This document shows, piece by piece, positions 15,311-24,042 of a stretch of DNA of 39,881 bases. The stretch covers positions 38,169-78,049 of the forward strand of contig NZ_KI519522.1 of assembly GCF_000482865.1 (NCBI RefSeq), given 5' to 3'. How positions within the stretch are numbered: the first letter of the stretch is position 1; the number at the start of each line of letters is the position of its first letter. Under the pieces are notes generated by a model that had not been told where the DNA came from, ran no database searches, and was given only the letters and a program-made list of their open reading frames with translations. Made by a program: the position numbers and the translations under genes. This stretch comes from Actinokineospora inagensis DSM 44258. Lineage in GTDB: Bacteria; Actinomycetota; Actinomycetes; Mycobacteriales; Pseudonocardiaceae.

Positions 15311-18300
15311 CTAGGGGTCGTCCCGATCGAGACCGGCGCCGTCCCAGGTGGTGTGCGTGCAGGCGACGCCGTGGCCGGACTTGGGGCGCAGGACGTCGTA
15401 GATGTGCATGCGCGGGATCCGATCCGACACGCCCCAGCCGCTGGGCCAGGTGATGACCCAGTCCATGTCCAGGTCGACCAGCAATTCCAGCATCCGCGCG
15501 ATGGTCGGGTCGTCGAGCCGCTCGAAGGCCTCGTCGAGCAGGACCAGCCGCAGCGGGGACATGGTGGTGGCGAGCCCGGCGGAGATCGCGCCGTAGAAGG
15601 CGGCGGCCGCGGCGAACAGCGTCACGTACGAGATGAGCCGCGTCTCGCCGGACGACAGTTGCCGGAGCCTGCGCGACCTGGGCTTGCCGTCCGGCCCCGT
15701 GTCGCGGACCCGCACCGTGAACGCGAACCACGACCGGTAGTCCAACGCGCGCGCCAAGATCTCCGAGTAGCCACCGGTGGCGGTGTCGCGTTCGGACTCG
15801 ATGCGCTCGGTGAACACCTGCTGCAGCCGGGTGTCCTGCTCCTCGGTGCGCTGCGCGAACGGCACCCGCAGCAGCCGCAGCGCCTCCAGGGTGGCCTCGT
15901 CGAGCCACGCCGCGGGCTGCCACTCCAGCCGGACGTGCACGCCCTGGCTGGACCGGGCCGTGTCCAGGACGTCGTTCATCCGCCGGGTCAGGTCCTCGGC
16001 GACGGCGATCTGCGCGGACAGCCGCTCGGCGAGCTCGCGGACCAGGTGCAGCGCGAAGATCCCCTGGTACTGCTCGGTGAGGAAGCCGCGCCGCTCGGCC
16101 AACCGCCCGGCGACCCGGCGGGCGGCGACGGCCACCGGGGCCGGGCCCTCCTCGGCGGACACGACGACGGTGAGGATCCCGGCGTGCCGCTCGGGCAGCA
16201 CGTTGTGCGTACCGGCCAGGGACGCCTGCAGGTTCTGCAGCTTGCCGAGCACGTTCTCCTCGCTCGGCAGCCGCTTCGACTCGGCGACGGCGGCCTCGAC
16301 CAGCGCCCAGGCGTCCGCGTCGTCGTCCGGCCGGTCCGCCGCGATCGCCGCAGGCCACACGCCGGGTGCCGCCAACGCCTCGGCAAACGCTTGCGCGGCG
16401 GTGGTCGCGGCCGCCCGCTTGCCGTCGATCTCCGCGCCGCGGGTGTCCAGCAGCGTCTGCGTCTTCACGACCTGGTTGGACAGCTCACCGGCCGACCGCC
16501 GCGCTTCCGGCAACGCTCCGCGCGCTTCCCGCCGCTGGCGCTCGAGGTTCGACAGTTGCCGTGCGACCTCCTCGGCCGCCCCGCCGACCGCCGTCGTCAA
16601 CTCGGCCAGCGCGGCCGCCTCGCGGTGGAACGCCACGCACTTGTCGTCGGCGATCCGCTCAGCCGTCTCCCGGTCGTCGACCGCCACGTTGTGGTCGTGC
16701 AGCGCTTCCACGAGGTCGCGCACGGTGCCAACGCACCGTTTGGCCAACGCGTCGCGCAGGCTCTCCGCCGACCCGCGCGCCTGGGTCGCCGCCCGGTGCG
16801 CGTGCCGCAACGCCTCCGTGTCCGGCGTCAGGCCCGCGGCTCCGGCGTCCTGCGCCAGCCCCGTCGCCAACGCCTGCGTGCGGCCCTCGGCGGCGACGTG
16901 CTCGGACCGCCACCGCTCCGCCTTGGCCGCCGACTCGTCCGCCTGCCTCCCGGCCTGCTCCGCGGTGACCCGGGTGCCGATCAGCTCGCGGTCGTCTGGG
17001 AACGCGTCCAGGTGCCGGTCCCACACCTCGACCGTGCGCGACCGGTCCCGCAGTTCGGACTCCGCCGCCGACAGTTCGGTGTGCAAGACCTCCAACGACT
17101 CCGCCAGTTCCGCGATCGCCCGCTGTCGAGCGGCTTCCCGCGCTCCGGCGCCCACGAACTCCGCGTCCGGCTTGCGGGAAGACCCCCGCAGCACTCCCGC
17201 GCGCCAACGCCCGTCTGGCCATACAGCGAGCCCGGTGTATTCGGCGCCGTAGGACACCGACGCCAACAAGCTCGCGACAACCTCAGACGACACCGGACCG
17301 TTCGGCACCACCGCCGGTGTCAGTACCGCGCTCAAGGGCGAAGGCGCCGGACTGTCCACAGTGGCAAGAACGCCCGCCAACTCCGCGGACCCGACAGCCC
17401 CATCTGGCCGCACCCACGCCGTCAGCAATCCCGACCCCTGCAGCGCGGCTTCCAAACCGGCCCGCTCGACATCGGTTAGACCGGCGAAGTCCACGAGCCG
17501 GTAGAACGGTGCGCCATCTCCCTGCTCGACCAAACCTTGCGGGGTAGCGTCAACGCCCTTGCGTAGCTCAATCAGCCGCGCTTCCGCGGTCTTGACCCGG
17601 TTGACCAGATCGTCGACGGTCTGCCGTGCTGACACAACACGCTGCCGCAGCCCGGTTAGATGCGGCGCGGCCCACTGCTTGACCGCGTCACGCGCCTGTC
17701 GCGTGGCATCCGGAGAGGACAAGACAGCGTCAACGGCGGGCGGACGTGGGGGACGCGCGGCGTGGTCATCGGAGAACGGACCCGCGACCGTCCACGCCGC
17801 TGTCTTCTCGCACCACACCTCGGCCGACACGGTGTACCGCTGCCGCGCCTCGTTGCGCCTACCGGCCGCCTCTGTGGCCTCTATCTGCGCGTCCCTGGCC
17901 TTCGCGTGCAGCTTGTCCAGCTCCTGTCGATCCGCGTCCAACGACAGCGCCCGGTCGTGCAGCGACATCGCCAGAGCGGCCCGACGGCCCACGACGCTCG
18001 CCAGGTCGCCCGCCCGACCCGCCGCCTCGGACAGCGTCTCGGCCAGCTCGTCCGGGGCTACCGGTGGCGGTGTGCGGCGCTGGATGGTCAGCGGCTCCGC
18101 CTCCGGGTCCGGCTTGGCCCGCACCCGGTCCGTCGCCGACCCTGCGACCGGCTCCGGGGCGTCCGGCACCGCCGGGCACAGCGCCGGGTCGAGCCCGGCG
18201 GCGGCCACAGCGTCCGAAGTGGACAGCGCGAGCTCGGCGGCGTCCTCGATGTCGCCGCCCAGCCTGCGCAGCACGGTCAGCACCGTCTCGACCGCGCGGT

Positions 18301-19441
18301 CGGCGTGGTTGCGCTGCACCCCGGCGTTGTCCAGCGCCGCCGTGGCCGCCTCCCTGGTGCGCTCGACCAGCTTCTCCCGGTCCTGCAGGTCGCGCAGGCC
18401 CTGGTAGGCGGGCAATGACTTCAGCGAGTCGATGCTGGTCTCCAGATCGGCGTCGCGCTCCTCCAGCGCGCGGACCCGCTCCTCGGCCTCGGCGTGCCGC
18501 TCGGCGTCGGTGACCAGCCGCTGCTCCAGCTTGCCGATCTCGGCGTGCGCGCTGTCCAGCGCCTTCGCCGCCCCCTGCGCCTTGCCGCCGACCCCGTGCA
18601 GTGCCCCCAATGCGTAACCGGAGTACGTGCCCAGGAACGCGCCCATCGCGGTGTCGGCGGAGCTGAGCCGACCGATGTTCTCCCGGATCGACTCCAGGTC
18701 CTCGAACGACGTCGCCAACTGCTCGACCACGCCCGCGTCCAGCGGCGGCAGCGCGTCGGTGAGGATCTGCTCAAGTTGGCCGTCCTGGACCTTGAGGCCG
18801 ATGTCCGGGTTGCGCAGCGTGCGCTGCAGGTGCAGCAGGTCGCCGTAGCGGCCGCCGGGGACGCCGTAGACGGTCTCGGCGACCTTCGCCCGGAACGCGG
18901 CCTCGTCGTACACCCGGTCCGCGCCCAGCACCTCGCGCAGCGCGGCCGGCCCGAGCGGCACCCGGTCCGCCGAAGCGAGCTGGAACTGGGCGCCCACCCG
19001 GGAAGGGGTCACAAACCGCCACGAGTCGCTGATCTGCTGCGAGGTCGCCGACGCCTTCACGCCGATGCCGCACGTCAGGTACTCGTCGCCACCGGAGGCG
19101 GTGGTGCGGTGCAGTTCGATCCAGGCGTAACCGATGCGGTTGGGGCCACCGTCGTAGTCGTCGAGCATGAGACGGCGGATGGAGACCGTTCCGGCGCCCT
19201 TGGAGCCCAAGTGCCGCAGGTCGCCGTCGAGGCACAACGGCAGCAACAACTCCAGGGTGCGGGACTTACCGGAACCGTTGGTGCCCTGGAAGATCGCGCG
19301 TCCGCCGGAAAAGTCGAACGTCTGCTCGCGGTACTGCCAGATGTTGACGATCCCACCGCGGTGCAACCGCCACCTGCCCACGGTCGGTTCTACCTGCGCG
19401 GGGATCGTGGTGTCCTGTTCGATCGTGCCCGGCTCGGTCAC
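15311..19441 (-). CDS. jetC: Wadjet JetC-like SMC ATPase (TIGR02680)
   Basis: 1376 residues. The N-terminal ATPase half carries the Walker A motif GTNGSGKS at about 53-60. A long charged coiled-coil arm with a hinge-like middle (about 290-1080) follows. The C-terminal half has the signature-like LSSGETRL and Walker B LVLLDEAFERLD. This is the MksB/JetC motor that forms DNA-loop-extruding complexes with the kleisin and KITE subunits to detect small circular DNA. The GTG start at 19441 overlaps the stop of jetB as GTGA, implying coupled translation. It ends 16 bases from the convergent jetD-like gene. Apparently intact throughout. Confidence 0.9.
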   Translation of the reverse strand: MTEPGTIEQDTTIPAQVEPTVGRWRLHRGGIVNIWQYREQTFDFSGGRAIFQGTNGSGKSRTLELLLPLCLDGDLRHLGSKGAGTVSIRRLMLDDYDGGPNRIGYAWIELHRTTASGGDEYLTCGIGVKASATSQQISDSWRFVTPSRVGAQFQLASADRVPLGPAALREVLGADRVYDEAAFRAKVAETVYGVPGGRYGDLLHLQRTLRNPDIGLKVQDGQLEQILTDALPPLDAGVVEQLATSFEDLESIRENIGRLSSADTAMGAFLGTYSGYALGALHGVGGKAQGAAKALDSAHAEIGKLEQRLVTDAERHAEAEERVRALEERDADLETSIDSLKSLPAYQGLRDLQDREKLVERTREAATAALDNAGVQRNHADRAVETVLTVLRRLGGDIEDAAELALSTSDAVAAAGLDPALCPAVPDAPEPVAGSATDRVRAKPDPEAEPLTIQRRTPPPVAPDELAETLSEAAGRAGDLASVVGRRAALAMSLHDRALSLDADRQELDKLHAKARDAQIEATEAAGRRNEARQRYTVSAEVWCEKTAAWTVAGPFSDDHAARPPRPPAVDAVLSSPDATRQARDAVKQWAAPHLTGLRQRVVSARQTVDDLVNRVKTAEARLIELRKGVDATPQGLVEQGDGAPFYRLVDFAGLTDVERAGLEAALQGSGLLTAWVRPDGAVGSAELAGVLATVDSPAPSPLSAVLTPAVVPNGPVSSEVVASLLASVSYGAEYTGLAVWPDGRWRAGVLRGSSRKPDAEFVGAGAREAARQRAIAELAESLEVLHTELSAAESELRDRSRTVEVWDRHLDAFPDDRELIGTRVTAEQAGRQADESAAKAERWRSEHVAAEGRTQALATGLAQDAGAAGLTPDTEALRHAHRAATQARGSAESLRDALAKRCVGTVRDLVEALHDHNVAVDDRETAERIADDKCVAFHREAAALAELTTAVGGAAEEVARQLSNLERQRREARGALPEARRSAGELSNQVVKTQTLLDTRGAEIDGKRAAATTAAQAFAEALAAPGVWPAAIAADRPDDDADAWALVEAAVAESKRLPSEENVLGKLQNLQASLAGTHNVLPERHAGILTVVVSAEEGPAPVAVAARRVAGRLAERRGFLTEQYQGIFALHLVRELAERLSAQIAVAEDLTRRMNDVLDTARSSQGVHVRLEWQPAAWLDEATLEALRLLRVPFAQRTEEQDTRLQQVFTERIESERDTATGGYSEILARALDYRSWFAFTVRVRDTGPDGKPRSRRLRQLSSGETRLISYVTLFAAAAAFYGAISAGLATTMSPLRLVLLDEAFERLDDPTIARMLELLVDLDMDWVITWPSGWGVSDRIPRMHIYDVLRPKSGHGVACTHTTWDGAGLDRDDP

Positions 19442-20664
19442 GAAACCCCCTCCTCGTCGAACAGCGACCACCCCGGTTCCGGTGGTGTGTCGGACACCGC
19501 CACCGGCTTGCCCGGTGAGTCGTCCGGCTGCGGCAGCCACCTGTGCGCGGCCGGGCTGATGAGCCAGCCGTCATCGGATGGCACCGCCAGCGACAGCCTC
19601 GTCAGCAGGTCGGCGACCTCGTCGGCCAGCGAGTCGACGTCGTCGGTCGCTTGCCGCGACCACGCCGCCGGGTAGTCCTCGACCAGGTTCCCGCACACCT
19701 CGACCAGCCGCGCGCGGCTGACCGGAACCCGCCCGTCCACCCGGAAGTCCTCTTCGGACCGATCGCTCGCGTCCACCAGTTCGGGCAGCGCGAGCAGGGT
19801 GATCCGGGCGACCGTGCCGGTGGACGGGAACACCACGTCGGTCAGGTACTCCTCGGGGTCGGTGACCGCGACACCCTCCGCGCGGATCTCGGTGACGAGG
19901 CCGAAGCAGCGCTCCAGCACCACTGACTCGCGCCGCTGGTTGCGCAGCAGCCAATCGGCCTGCTCGGCGGGCAGGTCCGCGTGCAGCGTCACCGGGTTCT
20001 CCACCAGCCTGCGCCGCACCGCGTGCTCCGCGCCCAGCCTACCCGGGCTCGCCGCCAGCTCGACCAGGTCGTCCGCAGTGGTGGTCTCGGCAAGCGGGCC
20101 CGCCAACAATTGGCCGAGCAGGTCGGTGTGGATGGTGATCAGCGCCTCGGGGGCGCTGTCCGAGACCAGGCCCGCCACCGTGCCGTCGGTCTCGGTGATC
20201 ACGCCCAGCCCGATCAGGTGCCGCAGCGCGGCCGTCAACGCCCGCCGATCGCTCACGTCGTCGACGATGTCGATGCCGGCTTCGGCCGCCGCACCACGGA
20301 CATCGGCCACCAGCCGCGACAGCAGTACCTGGCGACCCGCACCCGTTAGCGCTGCCATCGTCAGACAGAGATACGCGTAGCCCCTGGGCGACAGCGTTAC
20401 CTCGCCACGAGTGTTGTCCTCACCGGGACCGCTCTTATAGAGGCGAGCGAAACGGCGCTCGACCACAAGGCGGTATCCGAGCAAGGTCGCGAACATCTCC
20501 TGCAACGGCAACCGATACCGGTAGAGCAACGGCAGCATGTCCCCGTCTGGGCCACCTGGCCGCAAGAGGGGATGACGCAACAAGACCTTGGCGCACCGGG
20601 CAACGTTGGCGGCGTCGATGTCCGACAGGTCGCCGAGGACATCGGGGCGGGTTTTAACGGGCAT
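19438..20664 (-). CDS. jetB: Wadjet JetB-like KITE subunit (TIGR02678/DUF2398)
   Basis: 408 residues. The sequence matches the TIGR02678 (DUF2398) family: an N-terminal winged-helix region with KVLLRHPLLR and LPLLYRYRLPLQEMFATLLGYRLVVERRFARLYK, then a mixed domain ending in a low-complexity tail. In Wadjet/MksBEF complexes this corresponds to the MksE/KITE dimer that bridges the kleisin and the SMC heads. The ATG start lies 11 bases inside the jetA stop region and its stop overlaps jetC, so the three are one operon. Family assignment is from memory of the four-gene cassette TIGR02677-02680. Confidence 0.87.
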   Translation of the reverse strand: MPVKTRPDVLGDLSDIDAANVARCAKVLLRHPLLRPGGPDGDMLPLLYRYRLPLQEMFATLLGYRLVVERRFARLYKSGPGEDNTRGEVTLSPRGYAYLCLTMAALTGAGRQVLLSRLVADVRGAAAEAGIDIVDDVSDRRALTAALRHLIGLGVITETDGTVAGLVSDSAPEALITIHTDLLGQLLAGPLAETTTADDLVELAASPGRLGAEHAVRRRLVENPVTLHADLPAEQADWLLRNQRRESVVLERCFGLVTEIRAEGVAVTDPEEYLTDVVFPSTGTVARITLLALPELVDASDRSEEDFRVDGRVPVSRARLVEVCGNLVEDYPAAWSRQATDDVDSLADEVADLLTRLSLAVPSDDGWLISPAAHRWLPQPDDSPGKPVAVSDTPPEPGWSLFDEEGVS

Positions 20665-22228
20665 CGGTAGCCCGCTTCTTGCCCGTCTCGACCCGAGAGA
20701 TCCCGATTACCGTGTCCCGCAACGTCAACGTGCCCGACTTGCTTCTAATCCGCGTTACCTGACCAACCTTCGGCGTCAGCGTCAACGACAACCCTCGAAC
20801 CTGGTCCGTGGCGGCGCCCGGGTCTGACGCGCCTTCCCGCTGCGCCATCGCCAACGTCAGCAACTCGCACAACGCCCCCAGCGCGGCACCCGACAACGTC
20901 GCGTCGTCCAAGTTCGCCGCGGCGGCCGCCAACTCCGCCGAGGCGGCCTCCCGGCGCTCGTCGGCCGCTCTGGCCTGCGCCAACAGGCTCTGCTCCGTGA
21001 TCGGGTCGTCCATGATCCGAGACGGCCTGCCGCGCGCGCCCCGGTCTCCCCGGCCACGCACGCTCACCGTCACATCGATCGCAGGCCCATCCCGCCACGG
21101 CGTGTGCTCGTCGTCCCCGTCGTGCTCCGGGGCGGGCAGCAGGTTGCGCGCCGAGTGCAGCCCGAACGCCGCCGCGTACAGCGCGTGCGCCCGCCTCGGC
21201 TCGGCCGCGTCGAACCAGCCCGCCAGTTTCACCAGCTCGCCGCGCCTGCTCGGCAGCAGCCCGCCGCCGGTCGTCGCCCGCCGCACCGTGGCCAGCAACG
21301 CCCCGATCGCCCGGGTCGTCGCCTCGCGCAGCGCCGTGACCTGTGACGGGTTGCCCGGCCGGTCCACGAACCAGTCGGTCAGCTCCTGCCAGTCCGCCGT
21401 CCCGCGGCCCCGGGTCCGCTCCACCGCCGCGCCCAGTTGCTCCGCGGGCCGCAGCAGCCGCAGCAGTTCCGCGCGCGAGCGCGCCAGGGTTGACAGGACC
21501 GCCGCGATGGCGGGCGTGTGCCGCAGCACGTCCTCCACCACGAGCTGGATGTACTCGACCAGCAGGTTGCGGAACCCGGCGATCTCTTCCGGCGCCAAGT
21601 GGTGGCGGGTCAGAATCTGCCCCAGGTACGCGTAGAAGTCGCGGACCGTGGCCGCCAGCTCCGCGTGCTGCAGGAACAACGTCGTCACCCGCTCGGCGAG
21701 CTGCTCGCGGGCCCTTCGCGCGGGCAGCGACCCCGGGTCCCGCTGGCTGCGCGCGGCCGCCACCGCCAGCGCCTCGCCCAGCTCGCCCAGGCCGCGCTCG
21801 ATCGCGGGCAGCAGCTCCCGGGACACCTCGCGGGCGCCCTCCGGCACCCGCAGCAGCTCGTCCACGTCCCGCTGGACCCGGACCGCCAGCTTGGACACCT
21901 GGTAGCGCATCGAGCCCTGCTGGAACTCGGCGATGCTGGCCGCGATCGTCTCCCGGCGGCCGTGCACCAGGTTGCCCCACTCCACCAGTTGCCGCAGCCG
22001 GGGGATCACCACGTCGATGTGCGACTCGCCGATGTCGATCCGGCCGTCCCGCTCGGCCGCCGCCAACGCGCCGGACACCTCACCCGCGGACAGGTCCGCG
22101 AGCAGCGTCGACGTGAACAACCGCATGATCGCCAAGTACGTGTGGTGGTGCTCACGGGGCTGCAGGTAGGCGTAGAGCTGGAGCCTGCTCGCCGACTCCC
22201 CCTGGCTCGGCCCCTCGTCGTCCTCCAC
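20654..22228 (-). CDS. jetA: Wadjet JetA-like kleisin subunit (TIGR02677/DUF2397)
   Basis: About 524 residues from GTG at 22228; the frame is open to 22342 but that part overlaps the divergent cobD gene. The start region LQLYAYLQPREHHHTYLAIMRLF is typical of TIGR02677 (DUF2397). It is followed by helical repeats including SMRYQVSKLAVRVQRDVDELLR and FYAYLGQILTRHHLAPEEIAGFRNLLVEYIQ. The family supplies the MksF/JetA kleisin that ties the SMC heads together. First gene of the jetABC operon. TATCGT lies eight bases before the start, so the message may be leaderless. Confidence 0.87.
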   Translation of the reverse strand: MEDDEGPSQGESASRLQLYAYLQPREHHHTYLAIMRLFTSTLLADLSAGEVSGALAAAERDGRIDIGESHIDVVIPRLRQLVEWGNLVHGRRETIAASIAEFQQGSMRYQVSKLAVRVQRDVDELLRVPEGAREVSRELLPAIERGLGELGEALAVAAARSQRDPGSLPARRAREQLAERVTTLFLQHAELAATVRDFYAYLGQILTRHHLAPEEIAGFRNLLVEYIQLVVEDVLRHTPAIAAVLSTLARSRAELLRLLRPAEQLGAAVERTRGRGTADWQELTDWFVDRPGNPSQVTALREATTRAIGALLATVRRATTGGGLLPSRRGELVKLAGWFDAAEPRRAHALYAAAFGLHSARNLLPAPEHDGDDEHTPWRDGPAIDVTVSVRGRGDRGARGRPSRIMDDPITEQSLLAQARAADERREAASAELAAAAANLDDATLSGAALGALCELLTLAMAQREGASDPGAATDQVRGLSLTLTPKVGQVTRIRSKSGTLTLRDTVIGISRVETGKKRATDAR

Positions 22229-22236
22229 GGCGGGCC

Positions 22237-22242
22237 ACGATA
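22237..22242 (-). promoter_or_regulatory. Putative -10 box (TATCGT) of jetABC
   Basis: On the minus strand TATCGT is followed by eight bases and then the GTG of jetA. The spacing fits a near-leaderless start. It lies in the ~100-base divergent region shared with cobD. Confidence 0.45.
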
Positions 22243-22286
22243 GCCCGACCGGCCGACAGCCGCGCACCCCGGCCGCCCGCGCGCGA

Positions 22287-22292
22287 TACGGT
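22287..22292 (+). promoter_or_regulatory. Putative -10 box (TACGGT) of cobD
   Basis: TACGGT would start transcription near 22299, giving a leader of about 30 bases with a GAGGGGG ribosome site seven bases before the GTG. A small CCCCC/GGGGG hairpin follows at 22294-22307. The leader is too short for a cobalamin riboswitch. Confidence 0.4.
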
Positions 22293-22329
22293 TCCCCCGC
22301 CAGGGGGAAGCCGACCGAGGGGGCGTGCG

Positions 22330-23304
22330 GTGTCCGTGACACGAGCGTTCGGCCTGCTCCTGGGGGTCGCGGCGGACGCGGTGCTCGGCGACCCGAAGCG
22401 GTGGCACCCGGTCGCCGGGTTCGGGCGTCTCGCCCAGCGGCTGGAAAAGGTGATCTACCGGGACAACCGGGCAGGCGGGGTCATTCACACCGCTGCCCTG
22501 GTCGGTGGCGCTGTCGGGCTCGGCTTGCTGGTGGAGCGGTCGCGCAGTCCAGTCGTACGGGTTGTCGGGACGGCTGCGGCTACCTGGGTCGTATTGGGTG
22601 GTCGGTCACTGGCACTCGAGGGGGCAATGATCGGCGGTTTACTCAGCGCCGAGGACATCACGCGGGCTCGGGGCCGTTTGCCCCACCTGTGCGGGCGGGA
22701 CCCGTCGTCACTCGACTTGACGGGGCTAGCGCGCGCGACAGTGGAATCAGTGGCCGAGAACACGTCAGACGCTGTAGTGGCGCCGCTGCTGTGGGGTGCC
22801 GTGGCGGGTGTACCGGGGCTGCTCGGGTATCGGGCCGTGAACACCCTGGACGCGATGGTCGGCCACCGGTCGGCGCGGTACCAGCGCTTCGGGTGGGCCG
22901 CCGCGCGGTTGGACGACCTAGCGAACCTGGCACCCGCGCGAGTGGCGGCCGCGTTGACGGTGGCTGCGGCCCCCCTGGTGAAGGGCGACCGTGGTCGCGC
23001 GTGGGAGGCGTGGCAGCGTGACGCGGGCGCGCATCCGAGCCCCAACGCGGGACAGGTTGAGGCGGCGTTCGCGGGAGCCTTGGGCGTCCGACTCGGTGGA
23101 CGTACCGAGTACTCCTACGGCGTCGAGGACAGGCCTGTGCTCGGGGTAGGACGGGACCCTGACGCCACCGACGTCGCGCGGGCGGTAACTCTGTCGCGCG
23201 TAGTGAGCTACCTCGCTACCGGCGTCGCCGTCGTGGTCACGCTGACGCGGCGCGCTCGCGTGCGTCGTCCTCAGCGAGGATCTCGGCCACCGTCCGGCGC
23301 CTAG
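22330..23304 (+). CDS. cobD: Adenosylcobinamide-phosphate synthase CobD/CbiB
   Basis: 324 residues. An integral membrane enzyme that attaches the aminopropanol (phosphate) arm to adenosylcobyric acid in cobalamin synthesis. Family marks: LLGVAADAVLGDPKRWHPVAGFGR near the N terminus, ATVESVAENTSDAVVAPLLW, and YRAVNTLDAMVGH with a following R-Y-x-x-F-G segment. Several hydrophobic segments fit the family's membrane topology. GTG at 22330 has a purine-rich site upstream; GTG at 22336 is an alternative. The last ~20 residues (basic, RRPQRGSRPPSGA) overlap the convergent SURF1 gene by 68 bases and look like read-through beyond the usual C terminus. Confidence 0.94.
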   Translation: MSVTRAFGLLLGVAADAVLGDPKRWHPVAGFGRLAQRLEKVIYRDNRAGGVIHTAALVGGAVGLGLLVERSRSPVVRVVGTAAATWVVLGGRSLALEGAMIGGLLSAEDITRARGRLPHLCGRDPSSLDLTGLARATVESVAENTSDAVVAPLLWGAVAGVPGLLGYRAVNTLDAMVGHRSARYQRFGWAAARLDDLANLAPARVAAALTVAAAPLVKGDRGRAWEAWQRDAGAHPSPNAGQVEAAFAGALGVRLGGRTEYSYGVEDRPVLGVGRDPDATDVARAVTLSRVVSYLATGVAVVVTLTRRARVRRPQRGSRPPSGA

Positions 23305-24022
23305 GTCGTTCCTCGGTCAGGGAGCCACCTGGTCGGATCTCGCGCCAACTGAAGTAGCCCAGCCCGAACAGGGCCATGGAGCCGAAGATGATCCACTGGA
23401 GCGCGTAGGCAAAAAATGGACCGCTGTCGAGCTCCGGTAGCGGCAACGCGCCCAGTACGCCCGGTGCGCCCTCTTCGAGTTGCAGGTAGCCCGGCCGGAT
23501 AGTGATGCCTGCGGCCTTGGCCACCACGTCCGGATCTACCGCATAGACCTGTCGGTGACCGTCCTCGTTGAACGCCTGCCGCTCGGTGTTCTCACCCGCG
23601 CGAACCCGCGCGAGCAGGTTGACCTGACCAGTGGGGGCCGTCGCGTACTGCGGGATGCGCACACCCTCCGCCGGTCGCACATAGCCCCGGTCGACCAGGA
23701 CGATCCCACCGTCGGGCAGCTTGAACGGGGTAAGAATCTCGAAAGCCGCAGTGCCCTGAACCGTGCGAAGACGGGCCACCGCCTCGGCCTCCGGAAGGTA
23801 CGTACCGGTCAACGTGACTCTCCGCCATTCACCAGGCGGTGCCGACCCGAGCGGGGCGGGCGCGGCGTCGTAAGAGGCCCGAATGGCGTTGTTCGTCGCT
23901 TCTCGCTCGGCGTCCCTACGAAACTGCCACGGCGCCAACAACGTGAAGCAACTCGCGGCGAACGCCACCACGACAAGTGCCAGCATCAGCCAGGCCGGAC
24001 GCAGCAGCAGTTTCAACCGCAC
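23237..24022 (-). CDS. SURF1 family cytochrome oxidase biogenesis protein
   Basis: About 261 residues from GTG at 24022, behind a GGTGGGG site; the longer open frame adds no family sequence. The N-terminal membrane helix (about 10-28) runs into APWQFRRDAER, the conserved SURF1 W-Q-R region. An extracytoplasmic beta-rich domain with ILTPFKLPDGGIVLVDRGYV follows, and a C-terminal helix FAYALQWIIFGSMALFGLGYF. Members aid assembly of heme-copper cytochrome oxidase. The 3' end overlaps cobD tail-to-tail. In M. tuberculosis the homologue is recalled between cobD and ptpA, the same neighbourhood as here. Confidence 0.92.
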   Translation of the reverse strand: MRLKLLLRPAWLMLALVVVAFAASCFTLLAPWQFRRDAEREATNNAIRASYDAAPAPLGSAPPGEWRRVTLTGTYLPEAEAVARLRTVQGTAAFEILTPFKLPDGGIVLVDRGYVRPAEGVRIPQYATAPTGQVNLLARVRAGENTERQAFNEDGHRQVYAVDPDVVAKAAGITIRPGYLQLEEGAPGVLGALPLPELDSGPFFAYALQWIIFGSMALFGLGYFSWREIRPGGSLTEERPRRRTVAEILAEDDARERAASA

Positions 24023-24042
24023 CCCACCACGGTAGGCCAGGG

